From positions 62,001 through 126,000 of the forward strand of contig DEXE01000007.1 of assembly GCA_002363955.1 (NCBI GenBank): 64,000 nucleotides of DNA. The letters run 5' to 3'. Shown here piece after piece: positions 35,980-45,231 of this stretch. The position numbers were made by a program, and so were the translations under genes. This stretch comes from Methylophaga sp. UBA3192 (GTDB taxonomy: Bacteria; Pseudomonadota; Gammaproteobacteria; Nitrosococcales; Methylophagaceae). The notes under the pieces are model-generated. The model did no database searches. It worked only from the letters and a program-made list of their open reading frames with translations, and had not been told where the DNA came from. Numbering within the stretch: position 1 is the first letter of the stretch; each line of letters opens with the position of its first letter.

Positions 35980-36366
35980 ATTTTCCCTGTTCATATAATT
36001 CACACTCGTTCATGGAGCTGGTATGAAAACTCAAAAGCATCCGATTTGAATCGGAGATACATTCCATTTTGTAATTTGCTAAGTCAAACTTTGCTACTGA
36101 GACGGACATACTGTTGATACTGGAAAAGGTCCATCTCGCTATCTTAACTAGTGTCCCTGTTGCACAAGGCATAGCACTGTTCAGTCGGGGCATATAAAAG
36201 CTGCATAAAGATTGCTTTTCTGATGATTTTTCCTGGATAAAAGCACAATTATATGCAGGCCAACTACAGCTAATGATCCGTTGATACTCCCATTCATATT
36301 AAAGTACCGTTCTGCTGCCAAGCCATTGTTAGTTGGCATAAACGGGGTTGCGGATGGAATAATAAT
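35980..36366. other. Gene-free region between the GGDEF-EAL gene and ccoS
   Basis: No convincing gene is present in this stretch of about 390 bases. It should hold the promoter of the GGDEF-EAL gene. Small features seen are an inverted repeat ccgatt-tg-aatcgg near 36040 and a short hairpin around gccaagccattgttagttggc. A minus-strand frame (35972-36193) overlaps the GGDEF-EAL start, has no ribosome-binding site and resembles nothing known. Confidence 0.6.
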
Positions 36367-36576
36367 CTAATCAGATTTATGCTCATTATTATTTGTATTT
36401 TCCACGTCTGATTCCACTTCGGTTTCTTCTGAATGATTATCATCTTCCATCAAAACTCGATTAGCGGCGCCTTCCATATCATCATATTGACCACTGCGAA
36501 CGGCCCAGAAAAAAACCACAACTCCCACTAAACCCAGTAATAACATCCCGGGTAAAAGTCCGTATATGACCTCCAT
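36367..36576 (-). CDS. ccoS: cbb3 oxidase maturation protein CcoS
   Basis: The 69-residue protein has one membrane segment (YGLLPGMLLLGLVGVVVFFWAV) followed by the CcoS signature FWAVRSGQYDDMEGAANRVL and a long acidic tail (EDDNHSEETEVESDVENTNNN). CcoS is needed for delivering copper and haem to the cbb3 catalytic subunit. It begins three bases after ccoI and ends the ccoG-ccoH-ccoI-ccoS group. Confidence 0.94.
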   Translation of the reverse strand: MEVIYGLLPGMLLLGLVGVVVFFWAVRSGQYDDMEGAANRVLMEDDNHSEETEVESDVENTNNNEHKSD

Positions 36577-36579
36577 AGC

Positions 36580-39036
36580 CTACCTCTTAAATATTCGACT
36601 AATCCTGGCAGCATTACCAATGACAAGTAACGAACTTATCGGCATCGTGATTGCTGCCAGTAAAGGACTGACTAATGCCATCATTGCTAATGGAACCATA
36701 ATCACGTTATAGCTGATCGATAATACAATATTCTGGCGAATAGTGCGTAACGTCCGGGCAGCCAATTGCCGCGCTAATGCCACCTGACTTAATTGATTGT
36801 GTGATAAAACAATATCTGCACTTTCAATAGATACATCCGTTCCGGAAGCCAGCGCAATGCCTACATCAGCCTGAATCAATGCCGGCGAATCATTAATGCC
36901 ATCCCCTACCATGGCAACACAATCGCCCTGTTGTTGTAATTGTTGAATAAACCGGCGTTTATCAGCAGGCAAGACCTCGGCCATGCGCTGAATATTTCCA
37001 AGGTCGGCCGTTACTGAATTGACTACCTGCTGTCGGTCTCCGCTTAACACAGTCACTTTAAGACCATTGGCTAACATGTCCGAAATCATGGCTTTGGCGT
37101 CATCACGTAATGTATCAAACAGGCCTAATATGCCGATTAATTTTTTCTCGCTGGCGACAAACACACAACTGATACCTTGCTGCTCCAGCTGATCGACTTT
37201 TAACTGCCAGGCGTTATTAAGAATAACCTGATGTGAAAGCATCCAATCCGCGGTGCCAACAATAATTTTATTGCCTTCAATCTGCGCTTCCACGCCTCTT
37301 CCCGGAGAGGCATAAAACTGAGATATCTCAAATAACGGGAGGGCATATTGCTGAGCGGCTGAAACAATCGTTTTTGCAATACCATGCTCGGATTGCTGCT
37401 CTGCCGAAGCCGCAATCTGCAGTAACTGTTGTTCGGAGATTCCTTCTGCGGTAATTCGTTCAACCAGCTTAAGTCGTCCTTCAGTCAAGGTACCGGTTTT
37501 ATCAAACACGTAATGTGTTACGCGGGATAACGATTCCAATGCAACACCCTGTTTGATCAGGATTCCATTGCTGGCCCCCACTCCGCTGGCAACAGCAATG
37601 GACATTGGCGTGGCCATACCAAATGCACAGGGACACGTCACCACTAAAACCGAGGCTGCGGCCAGTAAGGCTTTTTCAAAATCACTCCCAACCCAGAATA
37701 CAAATGTTAGCGTTGCAAGCGTCAGCGTAATAACGACAAACCAGGGCACGATTTTGTCTGCCAATGTTTGAATGGGGGCTTTTGAAGTTTGTGCCTCATC
37801 CATCAAAGCGATTATTTTGGCTAAGGCAGTATGGCGTAATACCTGCTGCGCTTTCACCACAAATGCACCTTCACTATTGATGCTTCCAGCGACAACCATA
37901 TCGTTTACCTGTTTGCGCACAGGTTGCGATTCCCCTGTCAGCATCGATTCATCTACGGCGCTCTCGCCATCTGTCACAACGCCATCAACTGGAATATTTT
38001 CACCCGGCCGCACTAAAACCAAATCACCGACCTTAACCGAACGAATAGGTACTGTTTTCTGTATCCCTGCTTCAATGACTGTTGCCAGTTTGGGCTGCAA
38101 TTCGAGCATGCGACGGGTGGCTGATAACGCATTGCGTTTGGAAAGCGCTTCCAGATAACGCCCAATCAGAATAACAAATATAAAGTTCACGACTGTATCA
38201 AAGAAAACTTCGCCTTCAACTGAGCCAGTAAAAGTAATATAGGAAGAATAGAGATAAGTGGCCGTTGCACCGATAGCAATCGGTAAATCCATTGTTAAAT
38301 AACGACTGCGTAATCCGCTGATTGAATTTCGGAAAAAAGGATAACCCGAGTAAAGTAAGGTTGGAGTAGCAATCAAAAAACCAACCCAATGAAACAAGTC
38401 TCGAAACTCATCCTCAGCAGCACCGGAATAAAGGGCAATCGAAACCCACATCAGGTTCATCATCGCAAACCCGGCAAATGCCATACGATAGATTAATCCA
38501 CGGTGTCGCTTAGCCAATGCCCCTTCTGCCGTTTCCGGATCAAATGGAACAGCGGCATAACCAAGCTCAGCTAAATGCTGCATTAAAATGGATAAGGACG
38601 TTTTGCGATTATCCCAACAGATGCGACAACGTTTTGCTGTCAGATTCACATCCGCCGCCAATACACCTGGCAATTTATATAAAGCATGCTCAATTAACCA
38701 GACGCAGGCTGCACAATGAATGCCATCAATTAACAGATTTATCGTGCGTTTTTCATCAACGGTGTCGACATAATCAGCCTGAATTTCATCGAGATCGTAG
38801 GCATGGAAATCATTTGCAGTATCGGGGGGTGGGGCGAGTCGTTCGCCCTCTGGAGTTTTGCTATAGAAGCTTTGTAAACCTGCAGCATAGATCGTCTGGC
38901 AGGCCATTCTGCAACCATGGCAACAGAACTCATGCGTGGTTGACTGAATTTGTGCAACAAATTCACCGGAATTCCTGACGGGAAGCCCGCAGTGAAAACA
39001 ATCGCAGGCTTTAACTTGCGTAGTAGCTTCAGACAA
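36580..39036 (-). CDS. ccoI: Copper-translocating P-type ATPase CcoI
   Basis: CcoI exports copper for assembly of the cbb3 Cu-B centre. The 818-residue protein has an N-terminal cysteine-rich segment (CDCFHCGLPV...HEFCCHGCRMACQTIY), a metal-binding domain with GIHCAACVWLIE, eight membrane segments with the CPC ion motif (VTCPCAFGMATP), the phosphorylation site DKTGTLTEGR and the hinge GDGINDSPAL. The N-terminal extra cysteine domain is the FixI/CcoI type. It lies 30 bases after ccoH. Confidence 0.96.
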   Translation of the reverse strand: MSEATTQVKACDCFHCGLPVRNSGEFVAQIQSTTHEFCCHGCRMACQTIYAAGLQSFYSKTPEGERLAPPPDTANDFHAYDLDEIQADYVDTVDEKRTINLLIDGIHCAACVWLIEHALYKLPGVLAADVNLTAKRCRICWDNRKTSLSILMQHLAELGYAAVPFDPETAEGALAKRHRGLIYRMAFAGFAMMNLMWVSIALYSGAAEDEFRDLFHWVGFLIATPTLLYSGYPFFRNSISGLRSRYLTMDLPIAIGATATYLYSSYITFTGSVEGEVFFDTVVNFIFVILIGRYLEALSKRNALSATRRMLELQPKLATVIEAGIQKTVPIRSVKVGDLVLVRPGENIPVDGVVTDGESAVDESMLTGESQPVRKQVNDMVVAGSINSEGAFVVKAQQVLRHTALAKIIALMDEAQTSKAPIQTLADKIVPWFVVITLTLATLTFVFWVGSDFEKALLAAASVLVVTCPCAFGMATPMSIAVASGVGASNGILIKQGVALESLSRVTHYVFDKTGTLTEGRLKLVERITAEGISEQQLLQIAASAEQQSEHGIAKTIVSAAQQYALPLFEISQFYASPGRGVEAQIEGNKIIVGTADWMLSHQVILNNAWQLKVDQLEQQGISCVFVASEKKLIGILGLFDTLRDDAKAMISDMLANGLKVTVLSGDRQQVVNSVTADLGNIQRMAEVLPADKRRFIQQLQQQGDCVAMVGDGINDSPALIQADVGIALASGTDVSIESADIVLSHNQLSQVALARQLAARTLRTIRQNIVLSISYNVIMVPLAMMALVSPLLAAITMPISSLLVIGNAARISRIFKR

Positions 39037-39066
39037 TGAGTTTCAACTTACCAGTTACTAACGAAT

Positions 39067-39573
39067 TTAAGGATCGATAAAAATACGTCGAGTGATTAAA
39101 AATTCATCTTCACCACGTTTGGCTTCAACGATGATGTCCCAGTTTCCCGGCAAACCAAATTCAACATCGGTGCCATAGCGACCCAGTCCTATTGGGTTCA
39201 TCTCAACTGAAAAATCTTCACGCATATCGGATGGACGATAAGCAAACAGGGTAACGGAGTCCAACTGTACTGCCGTTGAGTTTTTGCCCTGAATAAACAC
39301 TTCATAGGCCTGACGTTGATTTACCCGACTTTTGGGCGGAGCCATAATAACGCCGCTCCAGCCCAGTTTTTTTTCCTGCTCCATTTGCAACTCTTGCTGG
39401 GCATACTTCTTACCACGCTCGTAATAGTTATCAACCACCAGATTAGGCGGCGAACTGAATGCCAGATAAATAAAGATAATATTGACGGTTACAAAGGTGC
39501 ATAAAAATGCTAAAAAACCTAAAACCCACGGGTTTTTTAATGCCTGATTATTGTCTTGTGAAATAGCCATCAT
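39067..39573 (-). CDS. ccoH: cbb3 oxidase assembly protein CcoH
   Basis: The 168-residue protein has one membrane segment (about residues 17-38, WVLGFLAFLCTFVTVNIIFIYL) and a FixH-type periplasmic domain (PPNLVVDNYYERGKKYAQQ...GLPGNWDIIVEAKRGEDEF). CcoH binds the catalytic subunit during cbb3 assembly. Its ATG overlaps the ccoG stop by four bases. Confidence 0.93.
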   Translation of the reverse strand: MMAISQDNNQALKNPWVLGFLAFLCTFVTVNIIFIYLAFSSPPNLVVDNYYERGKKYAQQELQMEQEKKLGWSGVIMAPPKSRVNQRQAYEVFIQGKNSTAVQLDSVTLFAYRPSDMREDFSVEMNPIGLGRYGTDVEFGLPGNWDIIVEAKRGEDEFLITRRIFIDP

Positions 39574-41009
39574 TTCGGCCCCATAAAAATACTTTCGTAT
39601 TGCACAGAAATATCCGGATTTGAAACAACATTCGCGATAAATGTGACATGCTCAAGATCTTTGTTGAGCATTCCATCAGGAATTCTGACTAGCGCCTGCA
39701 ATGGAATAACCTTACCGGGTTCGATAATAACGTTGTGATCGATACCATGCAAAGTTGCTCCATCCAAACCACTGATGGCATATTCTACCTCAATGTTTTC
39801 ATTCGTCTTGTTGAGCATTTTAAGTGTGTAACGGTTTTGAATAGACCCATCGCTAAGCTGGACAAAGACAGGCTGGCGGTTATGAATCACCTGAAATTCA
39901 GTTGTGGAAAGCGTCGCAAAACCATATCCGACGCCCGACAGTGCCATCATTAAAATGAATGAGTAAATGATAACTCTTGGGCGCTTGTATAAAGCAGCGG
40001 GTTGAGCATTATGATGTAAATCCTTATAGGATGCGTAACGAATCAATCCACGAGGCTGATTGGTCTTATCCATAATGCTGTCACACGCGTCAATACACAT
40101 ACCACAGGTGATACAGCCTTCTTGCTGGCCTTTACGAATATCGATGCCGGTCGGACACACAGCCACGCACACCTTGCAATCAATACAGCTACCTTTAGTG
40201 GCATCAACAGCCCCCTTTTTCAGTTTACCGCGTGGCTCGCCACGCTCGGCATCATAGGCTGGCAGCACCGTATCCTGGTCATACATTACGCCCTGTAAAC
40301 GTGCGTATGGACAAAGCCAGAAACAAACCTGCTCTCGCATAAAACCCGCAAAAACATAGGTACCAACGGTAAACATACCTAATACAATCCAAGCCACCAA
40401 CGAAGCCTGTAAAGTGAAATAGTCATGCCAGAGCTGGTAAGCATCAGTAAACCAGGCAGCAAACGATACCCCTGTTAACAGGGCAATTGCCAACCAAAGA
40501 CCGTGCTTCAGAGTAATACGTGAGATTTTGCTGATGGAGGCCGGCGCATTTTTAAATTTCATCGCCTTCTGAGGGGTATCCCCTTCGATGCGTGTTTCGA
40601 TAAACGTAAAAACATCTGTCCAGACAGTCTGAAAACAGAAATAACCACAGAATACGCGACCGGCTATACTGGTGACTGCAGCCAGTAATATGGCAAAAAA
40701 CAACAAGGTAAGGGACAACATCCAGATATCTTGCGGAAAAATTGTGATATCAAAAAAATTGAACTGCCGATTGGGAATATCAAAAAGAACAGCTTGTTGT
40801 CCATTCCAACGGAGGTAGGGACCAAGAAAGAAGATTAACCACACTGACATGCCAAACCATTTCAGTCGTCTGAAACGGCCCGACATACGTTTTGCTACGA
40901 CTTTAGTGCCGCCGGCGTTAACATGCCAGTCAGAGACCTCATCATAGATGTCATTAATATTGAGCTCAGCTGACTTCGCTTGTTCCGACACAGTTTGGAC
41001 CTCATTCAC
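39570..41009 (-). CDS. ccoG: cbb3 oxidase accessory ferredoxin-type protein CcoG
   Basis: CcoG is a membrane iron-sulfur protein that reduces copper for cbb3 assembly. The 479-residue protein has several membrane segments, a polyferredoxin region with two 4Fe-4S motifs (CIDCKVCVAVCP and CITCGMCIDACD) and an Ig-like C-terminal domain (LKMLNKTNENIEVEYAISGLDG). The start is GTG at 41009, with a weak GGA six bases upstream. It is the first gene of the ccoGHIS group and is separated from the ccoNOQP group by a terminator. Confidence 0.95.
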   Translation of the reverse strand: MNEVQTVSEQAKSAELNINDIYDEVSDWHVNAGGTKVVAKRMSGRFRRLKWFGMSVWLIFFLGPYLRWNGQQAVLFDIPNRQFNFFDITIFPQDIWMLSLTLLFFAILLAAVTSIAGRVFCGYFCFQTVWTDVFTFIETRIEGDTPQKAMKFKNAPASISKISRITLKHGLWLAIALLTGVSFAAWFTDAYQLWHDYFTLQASLVAWIVLGMFTVGTYVFAGFMREQVCFWLCPYARLQGVMYDQDTVLPAYDAERGEPRGKLKKGAVDATKGSCIDCKVCVAVCPTGIDIRKGQQEGCITCGMCIDACDSIMDKTNQPRGLIRYASYKDLHHNAQPAALYKRPRVIIYSFILMMALSGVGYGFATLSTTEFQVIHNRQPVFVQLSDGSIQNRYTLKMLNKTNENIEVEYAISGLDGATLHGIDHNVIIEPGKVIPLQALVRIPDGMLNKDLEHVTFIANVVSNPDISVQYESIFMGPK

Positions 41010-41076
41010 AGCTTATCCGATGGAATTGTAACACGTTCGAGCACATAAGCATTTACTGATTTAGTTTTTAATTTAC

Positions 41077-41107
41077 AAAAAAAGCCGAAATAATCGGCTT
41101 TTTTTGC
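41077..41107 (-). terminator. Bidirectional terminator after the ccoNOQP group
   Basis: The perfect inverted repeat aaaaaaagccga-aataa-tcggctttttt gives a six-base GC-containing stem and a long T-run in both directions. It ends the unit that includes ccoNOQP and the 39-residue membrane protein gene, so ccoG needs its own promoter or read-through. Confidence 0.88.
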
Positions 41108-41120
41108 GTTTATCATTTAC

Positions 41121-41240
41121 TTAATTATCGTTGGAACTATCTTCCATATTTTTGACTACCTTGTATGCAATGACGCCAATGACAACTATCGTCAATACAA
41201 GACTTATAATGGAACCAATCGCTACAGCATCTAACCCCAT
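41121..41240 (-). CDS. 39-residue single-pass membrane protein downstream of ccoP
   Basis: A small gene reads MGLDAVAIGSIISLVLTIVV... with one central membrane segment (about residues 8-27) and a short charged tail ending NMEDSSNDN. It has a strong AAGGAG seven bases before the ATG and lies 47 bases after the ccoP stop, followed by a terminator. It is likely read with ccoNOQP. The position suggests a minor subunit or assembly factor of the cbb3 oxidase. Small single-helix subunits such as CcoM are known in Pseudomonas stutzeri, but no clear sequence similarity was recognised, so the link is inference. Confidence 0.75.
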   Translation of the reverse strand: MGLDAVAIGSIISLVLTIVVIGVIAYKVVKNMEDSSNDN

Positions 41241-41287
41241 ATCAATCTCCTTGCATCTGTCGACACGCAATAATCAGTTTACGTTTA

Positions 41288-42223
41288 CTATTCGCCACCA
41301 CCAAGCTGGTGTACATAAATTGACAGCTTTTTAATTTCGTTTTCAGTTAAACGTTCTGTTTCATCACCTTCGTAATATTCTTCAGGATCATCACCGTACT
41401 CTTCTGCCTCAAGACGCACGGCAAGTTTTTCATTCCAGGCAGGCATAACAGCTACGCGTGTTTGCGGATCGTTGGCATCATTCACACCATGAAGAATGGT
41501 ATGGCGAATTTCATCGGGCTCACCCGAAAAACGCCAAACTTTGTCCGCAAGATTCGCTGAACCAAGCTGCTGGATACCTTTGGCATCTGCACCGTGGCAA
41601 GCCACACAGCCTTTTTCGTTATATAGCTTCCACTCAGCTTCTGTGGCTTCGCCATTAGAACTGTTTATAACAAACTCAACCAAACCATCAACTTCTTCAT
41701 CCGTCAATAATTCAGCATGTGCAGGCATCATGCCTTGACGGCCTTTAGCCAGTGTTTCGATAATTTTGTCCACAGTACCACCATACAACCAGTCATCGTC
41801 GGCAAGAATGGGATAACCAGAACCAGGTTGTGGATAGCCACCAACACCATGGCAGGCAGCACAGTTATCGCCATAAAGCACCTTGCTGGAACCTACCGCA
41901 TAACGCAACAATTCATCATCTTCAAGAATCTCTTCAGCAGACAGTGCAGCGATACGATCTTCAAACGGTGCACGTTTTTCTTCGATTTTTGCCAGATCTT
42001 CTTTGTATTCTTTAATCTGGGTCCATCCCAGAATACCTTTGGTATTTCCTGTTACCAATGGCAGAGATGGATACAAAATAAAATAGACCAGCACTAATAA
42101 ACCACTCAGATACAGGGCTATTGTCCACCAGCGTGGCGGTGGATTAGTTAACTCTCTGATGCCATCCCATTCATGACCAGTATCTGGACATTCATTTGGG
42201 TTTTTATTGTTATCAGCCATCAT
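41288..42223 (-). CDS. ccoP: cbb3 oxidase diheme cytochrome c subunit CcoP
   Basis: CcoP passes electrons from cytochrome c to the oxidase. The 311-residue protein has an N-terminal membrane segment (WWTIALYLSGLLVLVYFILYP), the HEWDGIRELTNPPPRWW motif and two c-type haem sites, CAACH (about residue 120) and CVACH (about residue 209). Methionine ligands are in GMMPAH and VMPAW. It overlaps ccoQ by eleven bases, so the two are coupled. An acidic tail follows the second haem domain. Confidence 0.96.
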   Translation of the reverse strand: MMADNNKNPNECPDTGHEWDGIRELTNPPPRWWTIALYLSGLLVLVYFILYPSLPLVTGNTKGILGWTQIKEYKEDLAKIEEKRAPFEDRIAALSAEEILEDDELLRYAVGSSKVLYGDNCAACHGVGGYPQPGSGYPILADDDWLYGGTVDKIIETLAKGRQGMMPAHAELLTDEEVDGLVEFVINSSNGEATEAEWKLYNEKGCVACHGADAKGIQQLGSANLADKVWRFSGEPDEIRHTILHGVNDANDPQTRVAVMPAWNEKLAVRLEAEEYGDDPEEYYEGDETERLTENEIKKLSIYVHQLGGGE

Positions 42224-42422
42224 TTTTCTCCGAATTTATATCGTCATCTCTCAGCGGCAAGTCACGATGTGATTCAAGCTTTTCTTTGTTTTTTGGACGT
42301 AAGACCCAGAAATACATACCAAACATCAGTAAGAAAATTATGACCGTCAGTATCGTACCAACCCAATCGCTTACGGTCATTGCTGACCAATTTGTATTGA
42401 AGTAGGATAGAAAATCACTCAC
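42213..42422 (-). CDS. ccoQ: cbb3 oxidase small subunit CcoQ
   Basis: The 69-residue protein has one membrane segment and the family pattern YFWVLRPKNKEKLESHRDLPLRDDD. CcoQ stabilises the cbb3 complex. It overlaps ccoO by eight bases and ccoP by eleven, a tightly packed ccoNOQP order. Confidence 0.93.
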   Translation of the reverse strand: MSDFLSYFNTNWSAMTVSDWVGTILTVIIFLLMFGMYFWVLRPKNKEKLESHRDLPLRDDDINSEKNDG

Positions 42423-43092
42423 GGTAATCTCTACCAGGTTCGAAATTGATCATAGTGCCTAATACCTGCAGATAGGCCACCAAAGCATCCATTTCTGTTT
42501 TACCCTCTACCGCTTCAGCTGCACCCAGGATTTCTTCATCGCTATATGGCACACCCAATACCTTCATCGCTTTCAGGCGTTTAATCATGCCTTCTCCGTC
42601 AATGGTGGCATTATCCAGCCACGGGTAACGCGGCATAACAGATTCAGGTACGACAGAACGTGGATCCCGTAAATGCTGAATGTGCCAAGCATCGGAGTAT
42701 TTACCCCCCACACGTGCTAAATCGGGACCTGTACGTTTAGACCCCCATTGGAACGGGTGATCATATTTTGATTCCACTGCGAGCGAATAATGACCATAAC
42801 GATCTTTTTCATCACGGAATGGACGCACCATTTGTGAATGACACAGGTAACACCCTTCACGTTGATAGACATCACGTCCAGCTAATTCCAAAGCAGTATA
42901 AGGACGGACGCCTTGCAGTTCTTCATATTCAGGATAAACATCATCCTCAAATGTATTTTGCAGATAAAACAATGGCACAATTTCTACAATACCACCGACT
43001 GAAACAACCAAGGCCGTTGCCAGCACCAGTCCCCAAACGTTTTGTTCAACCCACTCTTGAAAACTAATGCGTTTATTAGATTTTTTAGCCAT
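42415..43092 (-). CDS. ccoO: cbb3 oxidase monoheme cytochrome c subunit CcoO
   Basis: The protein (225 residues from ATG 43092) has an N-terminal membrane segment (NVWGLVLATALVVSVGGIVEIVPLFYL) and one haem c site CYLCHSQMVRPF, with the family's YSLAVESKYDHPFQWGSKRTGPDLARVGGKYSDAWH. The ATG at 43092 has GAGGG eight bases upstream; a longer frame (43146) runs into ccoN. Confidence 0.96.
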   Translation of the reverse strand: MAKKSNKRISFQEWVEQNVWGLVLATALVVSVGGIVEIVPLFYLQNTFEDDVYPEYEELQGVRPYTALELAGRDVYQREGCYLCHSQMVRPFRDEKDRYGHYSLAVESKYDHPFQWGSKRTGPDLARVGGKYSDAWHIQHLRDPRSVVPESVMPRYPWLDNATIDGEGMIKRLKAMKVLGVPYSDEEILGAAEAVEGKTEMDALVAYLQVLGTMINFEPGRDYRE

Positions 43093-43102
43093 GCTGATAC
43101 CC

Positions 43103-44524
43103 TCAAATATTCGCTGCAGTTGCCATTTCGGCGGACGGTTTTGCAATCGCGCGGCGAATGGTCACTGTTACGTTAAACAGCATGACGACCGCACCCAGGA
43201 AGAATATCAATCCACCAATTGCACGCATCGCGTAATAAGGATGCATTTGAGCTACCGACTCGACAAAGGTATAAGCCAAGTTGCCATATTCATCATAAGC
43301 ACGCCACATCAAACCTTGCATGATGCCGGATACCCACATTGCAGTGATGTATATAGCGGTACCAATGGTTGCCATCCAGAAATGCAGATTAACCAGTTTG
43401 ACGGAATACATGGTAGTTCCCCACATACGTTCCACCATATGGTACAGAGCACCAACAGACACCATTGCAACCCAACCTAATGCACCCGAATGGACGTGTC
43501 CAATAGTCCAGTCAGTGTAGTGTGACAATGCGTTTACAGTTTTCGAAGCCATAACCGGACCTTCGAAGGTTGACATTGCATAGAATGCCAAAGAAACAAT
43601 CAGAAAACGCAAGATGTAGTCAGTACGCAATTTATCCCAGGCCCCGCTTAGCGTGAACATACCGTTTAATGCCCCGCCCCATGAAGGAATAATCATCGCA
43701 AGAGAAATTGCAGCACCCAATGAACCGGTCCAGTCAGGCAACGCGGTGTATTGAAGATGGTGAGCACCTAACCATACGTAACCAAATACCAATGCCCAGA
43801 AATGGATAACGGACAGACGGTAAGAGTAAACCGGGCGATTTGCCTGTTTAGGTACAAAGTAATACATGATGCCAAGGAAGCCCGCCGTCAGGAAGAAACC
43901 AACAGCGTTATGGCCCCACCACCATTGAATCATCGCATCCTGAACACCTGAGAAAATAGAATAGGATTTCCACATACTCACAGGAATCGACAAGCTGTTA
44001 ACCACATGGAGGTAAGTGATCATGATCATCATTGCCAGGAAGAACCAGTTGGCAACATAGATATGTGAAACCTTACGGATGGATAAGGTCATAATGAAAT
44101 TGAACATGTAACTGATCCAGACCACTGCGATCAGAATATCCAATGGCCATTCCAGCTCGGCATATTCTTTTGACTGAGTTAAACCCAATGGCAGTGTGAT
44201 AATTGCACCGAGGATAATCAGGTTCCAACCCCAAAAGGTGAACCAAGCCAGTTTATCACTCCAAAGTCTTACGCCTGAGGTACGTTGAACCACATAAAAT
44301 GCTGTCGCCATCAGGGTTGAACCACCAAAGGCGAAGATTACCGTATTGGTATGCAACGGACGCAAGCGACCAAAGCTGATATAAGGATTATCAAAATTCA
44401 GATCCGGCCAGGCTAATTGTGATGCAATAAATACACCCATGCCTGTCCCAGCAACCAAATAGACAACCGCCATGTAGGCGAACCATTTGACCACTTCAAA
44501 GTTGTACTGTTGTTTCGCCTGCAT
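43103..44524 (-). CDS. ccoN: cbb3 oxidase catalytic subunit CcoN
   Basis: CcoN is the haem-copper catalytic subunit of the high-affinity cbb3 cytochrome c oxidase. The 473-residue protein has twelve membrane segments and the haem- and copper-binding histidines in HTNTVIFAFGG, WWWGHNAVGFFLT, the HHLQYTALPDW loop and DWTIGHVHSGALGW. The start is ATG 44524 with AAGG about ten bases upstream; a GTG at 44533 is an in-frame alternative. It is the first gene of ccoNOQP and has an FNR-like box about 145 bases upstream. Confidence 0.97.
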   Translation of the reverse strand: MQAKQQYNFEVVKWFAYMAVVYLVAGTGMGVFIASQLAWPDLNFDNPYISFGRLRPLHTNTVIFAFGGSTLMATAFYVVQRTSGVRLWSDKLAWFTFWGWNLIILGAIITLPLGLTQSKEYAELEWPLDILIAVVWISYMFNFIMTLSIRKVSHIYVANWFFLAMMIMITYLHVVNSLSIPVSMWKSYSIFSGVQDAMIQWWWGHNAVGFFLTAGFLGIMYYFVPKQANRPVYSYRLSVIHFWALVFGYVWLGAHHLQYTALPDWTGSLGAAISLAMIIPSWGGALNGMFTLSGAWDKLRTDYILRFLIVSLAFYAMSTFEGPVMASKTVNALSHYTDWTIGHVHSGALGWVAMVSVGALYHMVERMWGTTMYSVKLVNLHFWMATIGTAIYITAMWVSGIMQGLMWRAYDEYGNLAYTFVESVAQMHPYYAMRAIGGLIFFLGAVVMLFNVTVTIRRAIAKPSAEMATAANI

Positions 44525-44974
44525 AGCGATCACACCTTCTCTCTCATGAAAACTCTTTCACTGCTTCTTTTAATTATTTTCAGAAACAGAACCCAATTTC
44601 ATACTGCCTAACAATCAAGCCCAATGAATTTTACCGCAAAACAACTATGTTGATGATTTCAAATCCGTGATCCAGATCAATTTTGCTGGTTTTGCTGAGT
44701 CTTTTGCCACAGTTTGCTACTTTCGCTAAGACTTTTCCTGCTTAACTATATTCAAACTAGGAGAATTTTCCTGACTTCACTCAGCGTGGTCAAGTTTTAG
44801 CATTTAAGCTATTTCAGTATCCGCTAATAAGTAACCTAAAAACAAGGATTTAAACCTTAAGTTTAATATGGGTATTTATCTGGTTATCTGCATCTGTAAG
44901 AGGTTCACCCGCACCGCAGTCTGTTTATTTCTAAACACCACCACTGCAACTGGAAATTTTGTTTAACTTGGGGA
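44525..44974. other. Gene-free upstream region of ccoN
   Basis: This AT-rich stretch has no plausible gene. It holds the ccoN promoter region and one FNR/Anr-type box (listed separately). The remainder shows no clear hairpin or repeat, apart from sequence near its right end that leads into the possible repeat relic. Confidence 0.6.
44667..44680 (-). promoter_or_regulatory. FNR/Anr-type box upstream of ccoN
   Basis: On the minus strand ttgatctggatcac matches the FNR consensus ttgat-N4-atcaa in nine of ten positions. It is 143-156 bases before the ccoN start. FNR-type control of ccoNOQP under low oxygen is well known, so the site is plausible. Confidence 0.7.
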
Positions 44975-45229
44975 GTGACTTTAATATGAAAGATTTCCAA
45001 CACTGCAGGAGATCGGGAAAGTACTCCCAACCATTTGGGTTGTGTCTGTAAAAGCTGTCCACAATGGCTGGTATTTGATTTGGAAAAAGTACTGAAATGT
45101 CTGCGAAGTTTTTGTCTGTAAGTCTCAAAGACAATTACAGTGATATATTTCGTAACTGGCATTGCGCACAGTTTATAAATCTTGATTCAAGTTACCTTGG
45201 AGGCACCGATCAAAATCAACCGGTAGCCG
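44975..45229 (+). repeat. Possible diverged relic of the structured repeat family (copy 3)
   Basis: Several blocks follow the same order as copies 1 and 2. These are tactcccaaccatttgggttgtg (compare tagtcccagcccttcgggttgtg), tttttgtctgtaagtctcaaagac (compare tttttgagcgtaagccccaaagggg) and gaggcaccgatcaaaatcaacc near the right end (compare gaggcggctatgaaagatcaac). The small hairpin ccccaaagggg is replaced by gtctcaaagac, still self-complementary. No matching left terminal repeat was found, and the long internal pairs are not all kept. It lies between the Mth938-like gene and ccoN. The case rests on partial similarity judged by eye. Confidence 0.4.
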
Positions 45230-45231
45230 GA

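Noticed and set aside
35972..36193. Minus-strand frame of 73 residues before the GGDEF-EAL gene
   Set aside because: It overlaps the start of the larger gene, has no ribosome-binding site and resembles no protein family.
44905..45162. Minus-strand frames in the ccoN upstream gap
   Set aside because: Low-complexity, unrecognised products in a region that resembles the structured repeat; no ribosome-binding site.
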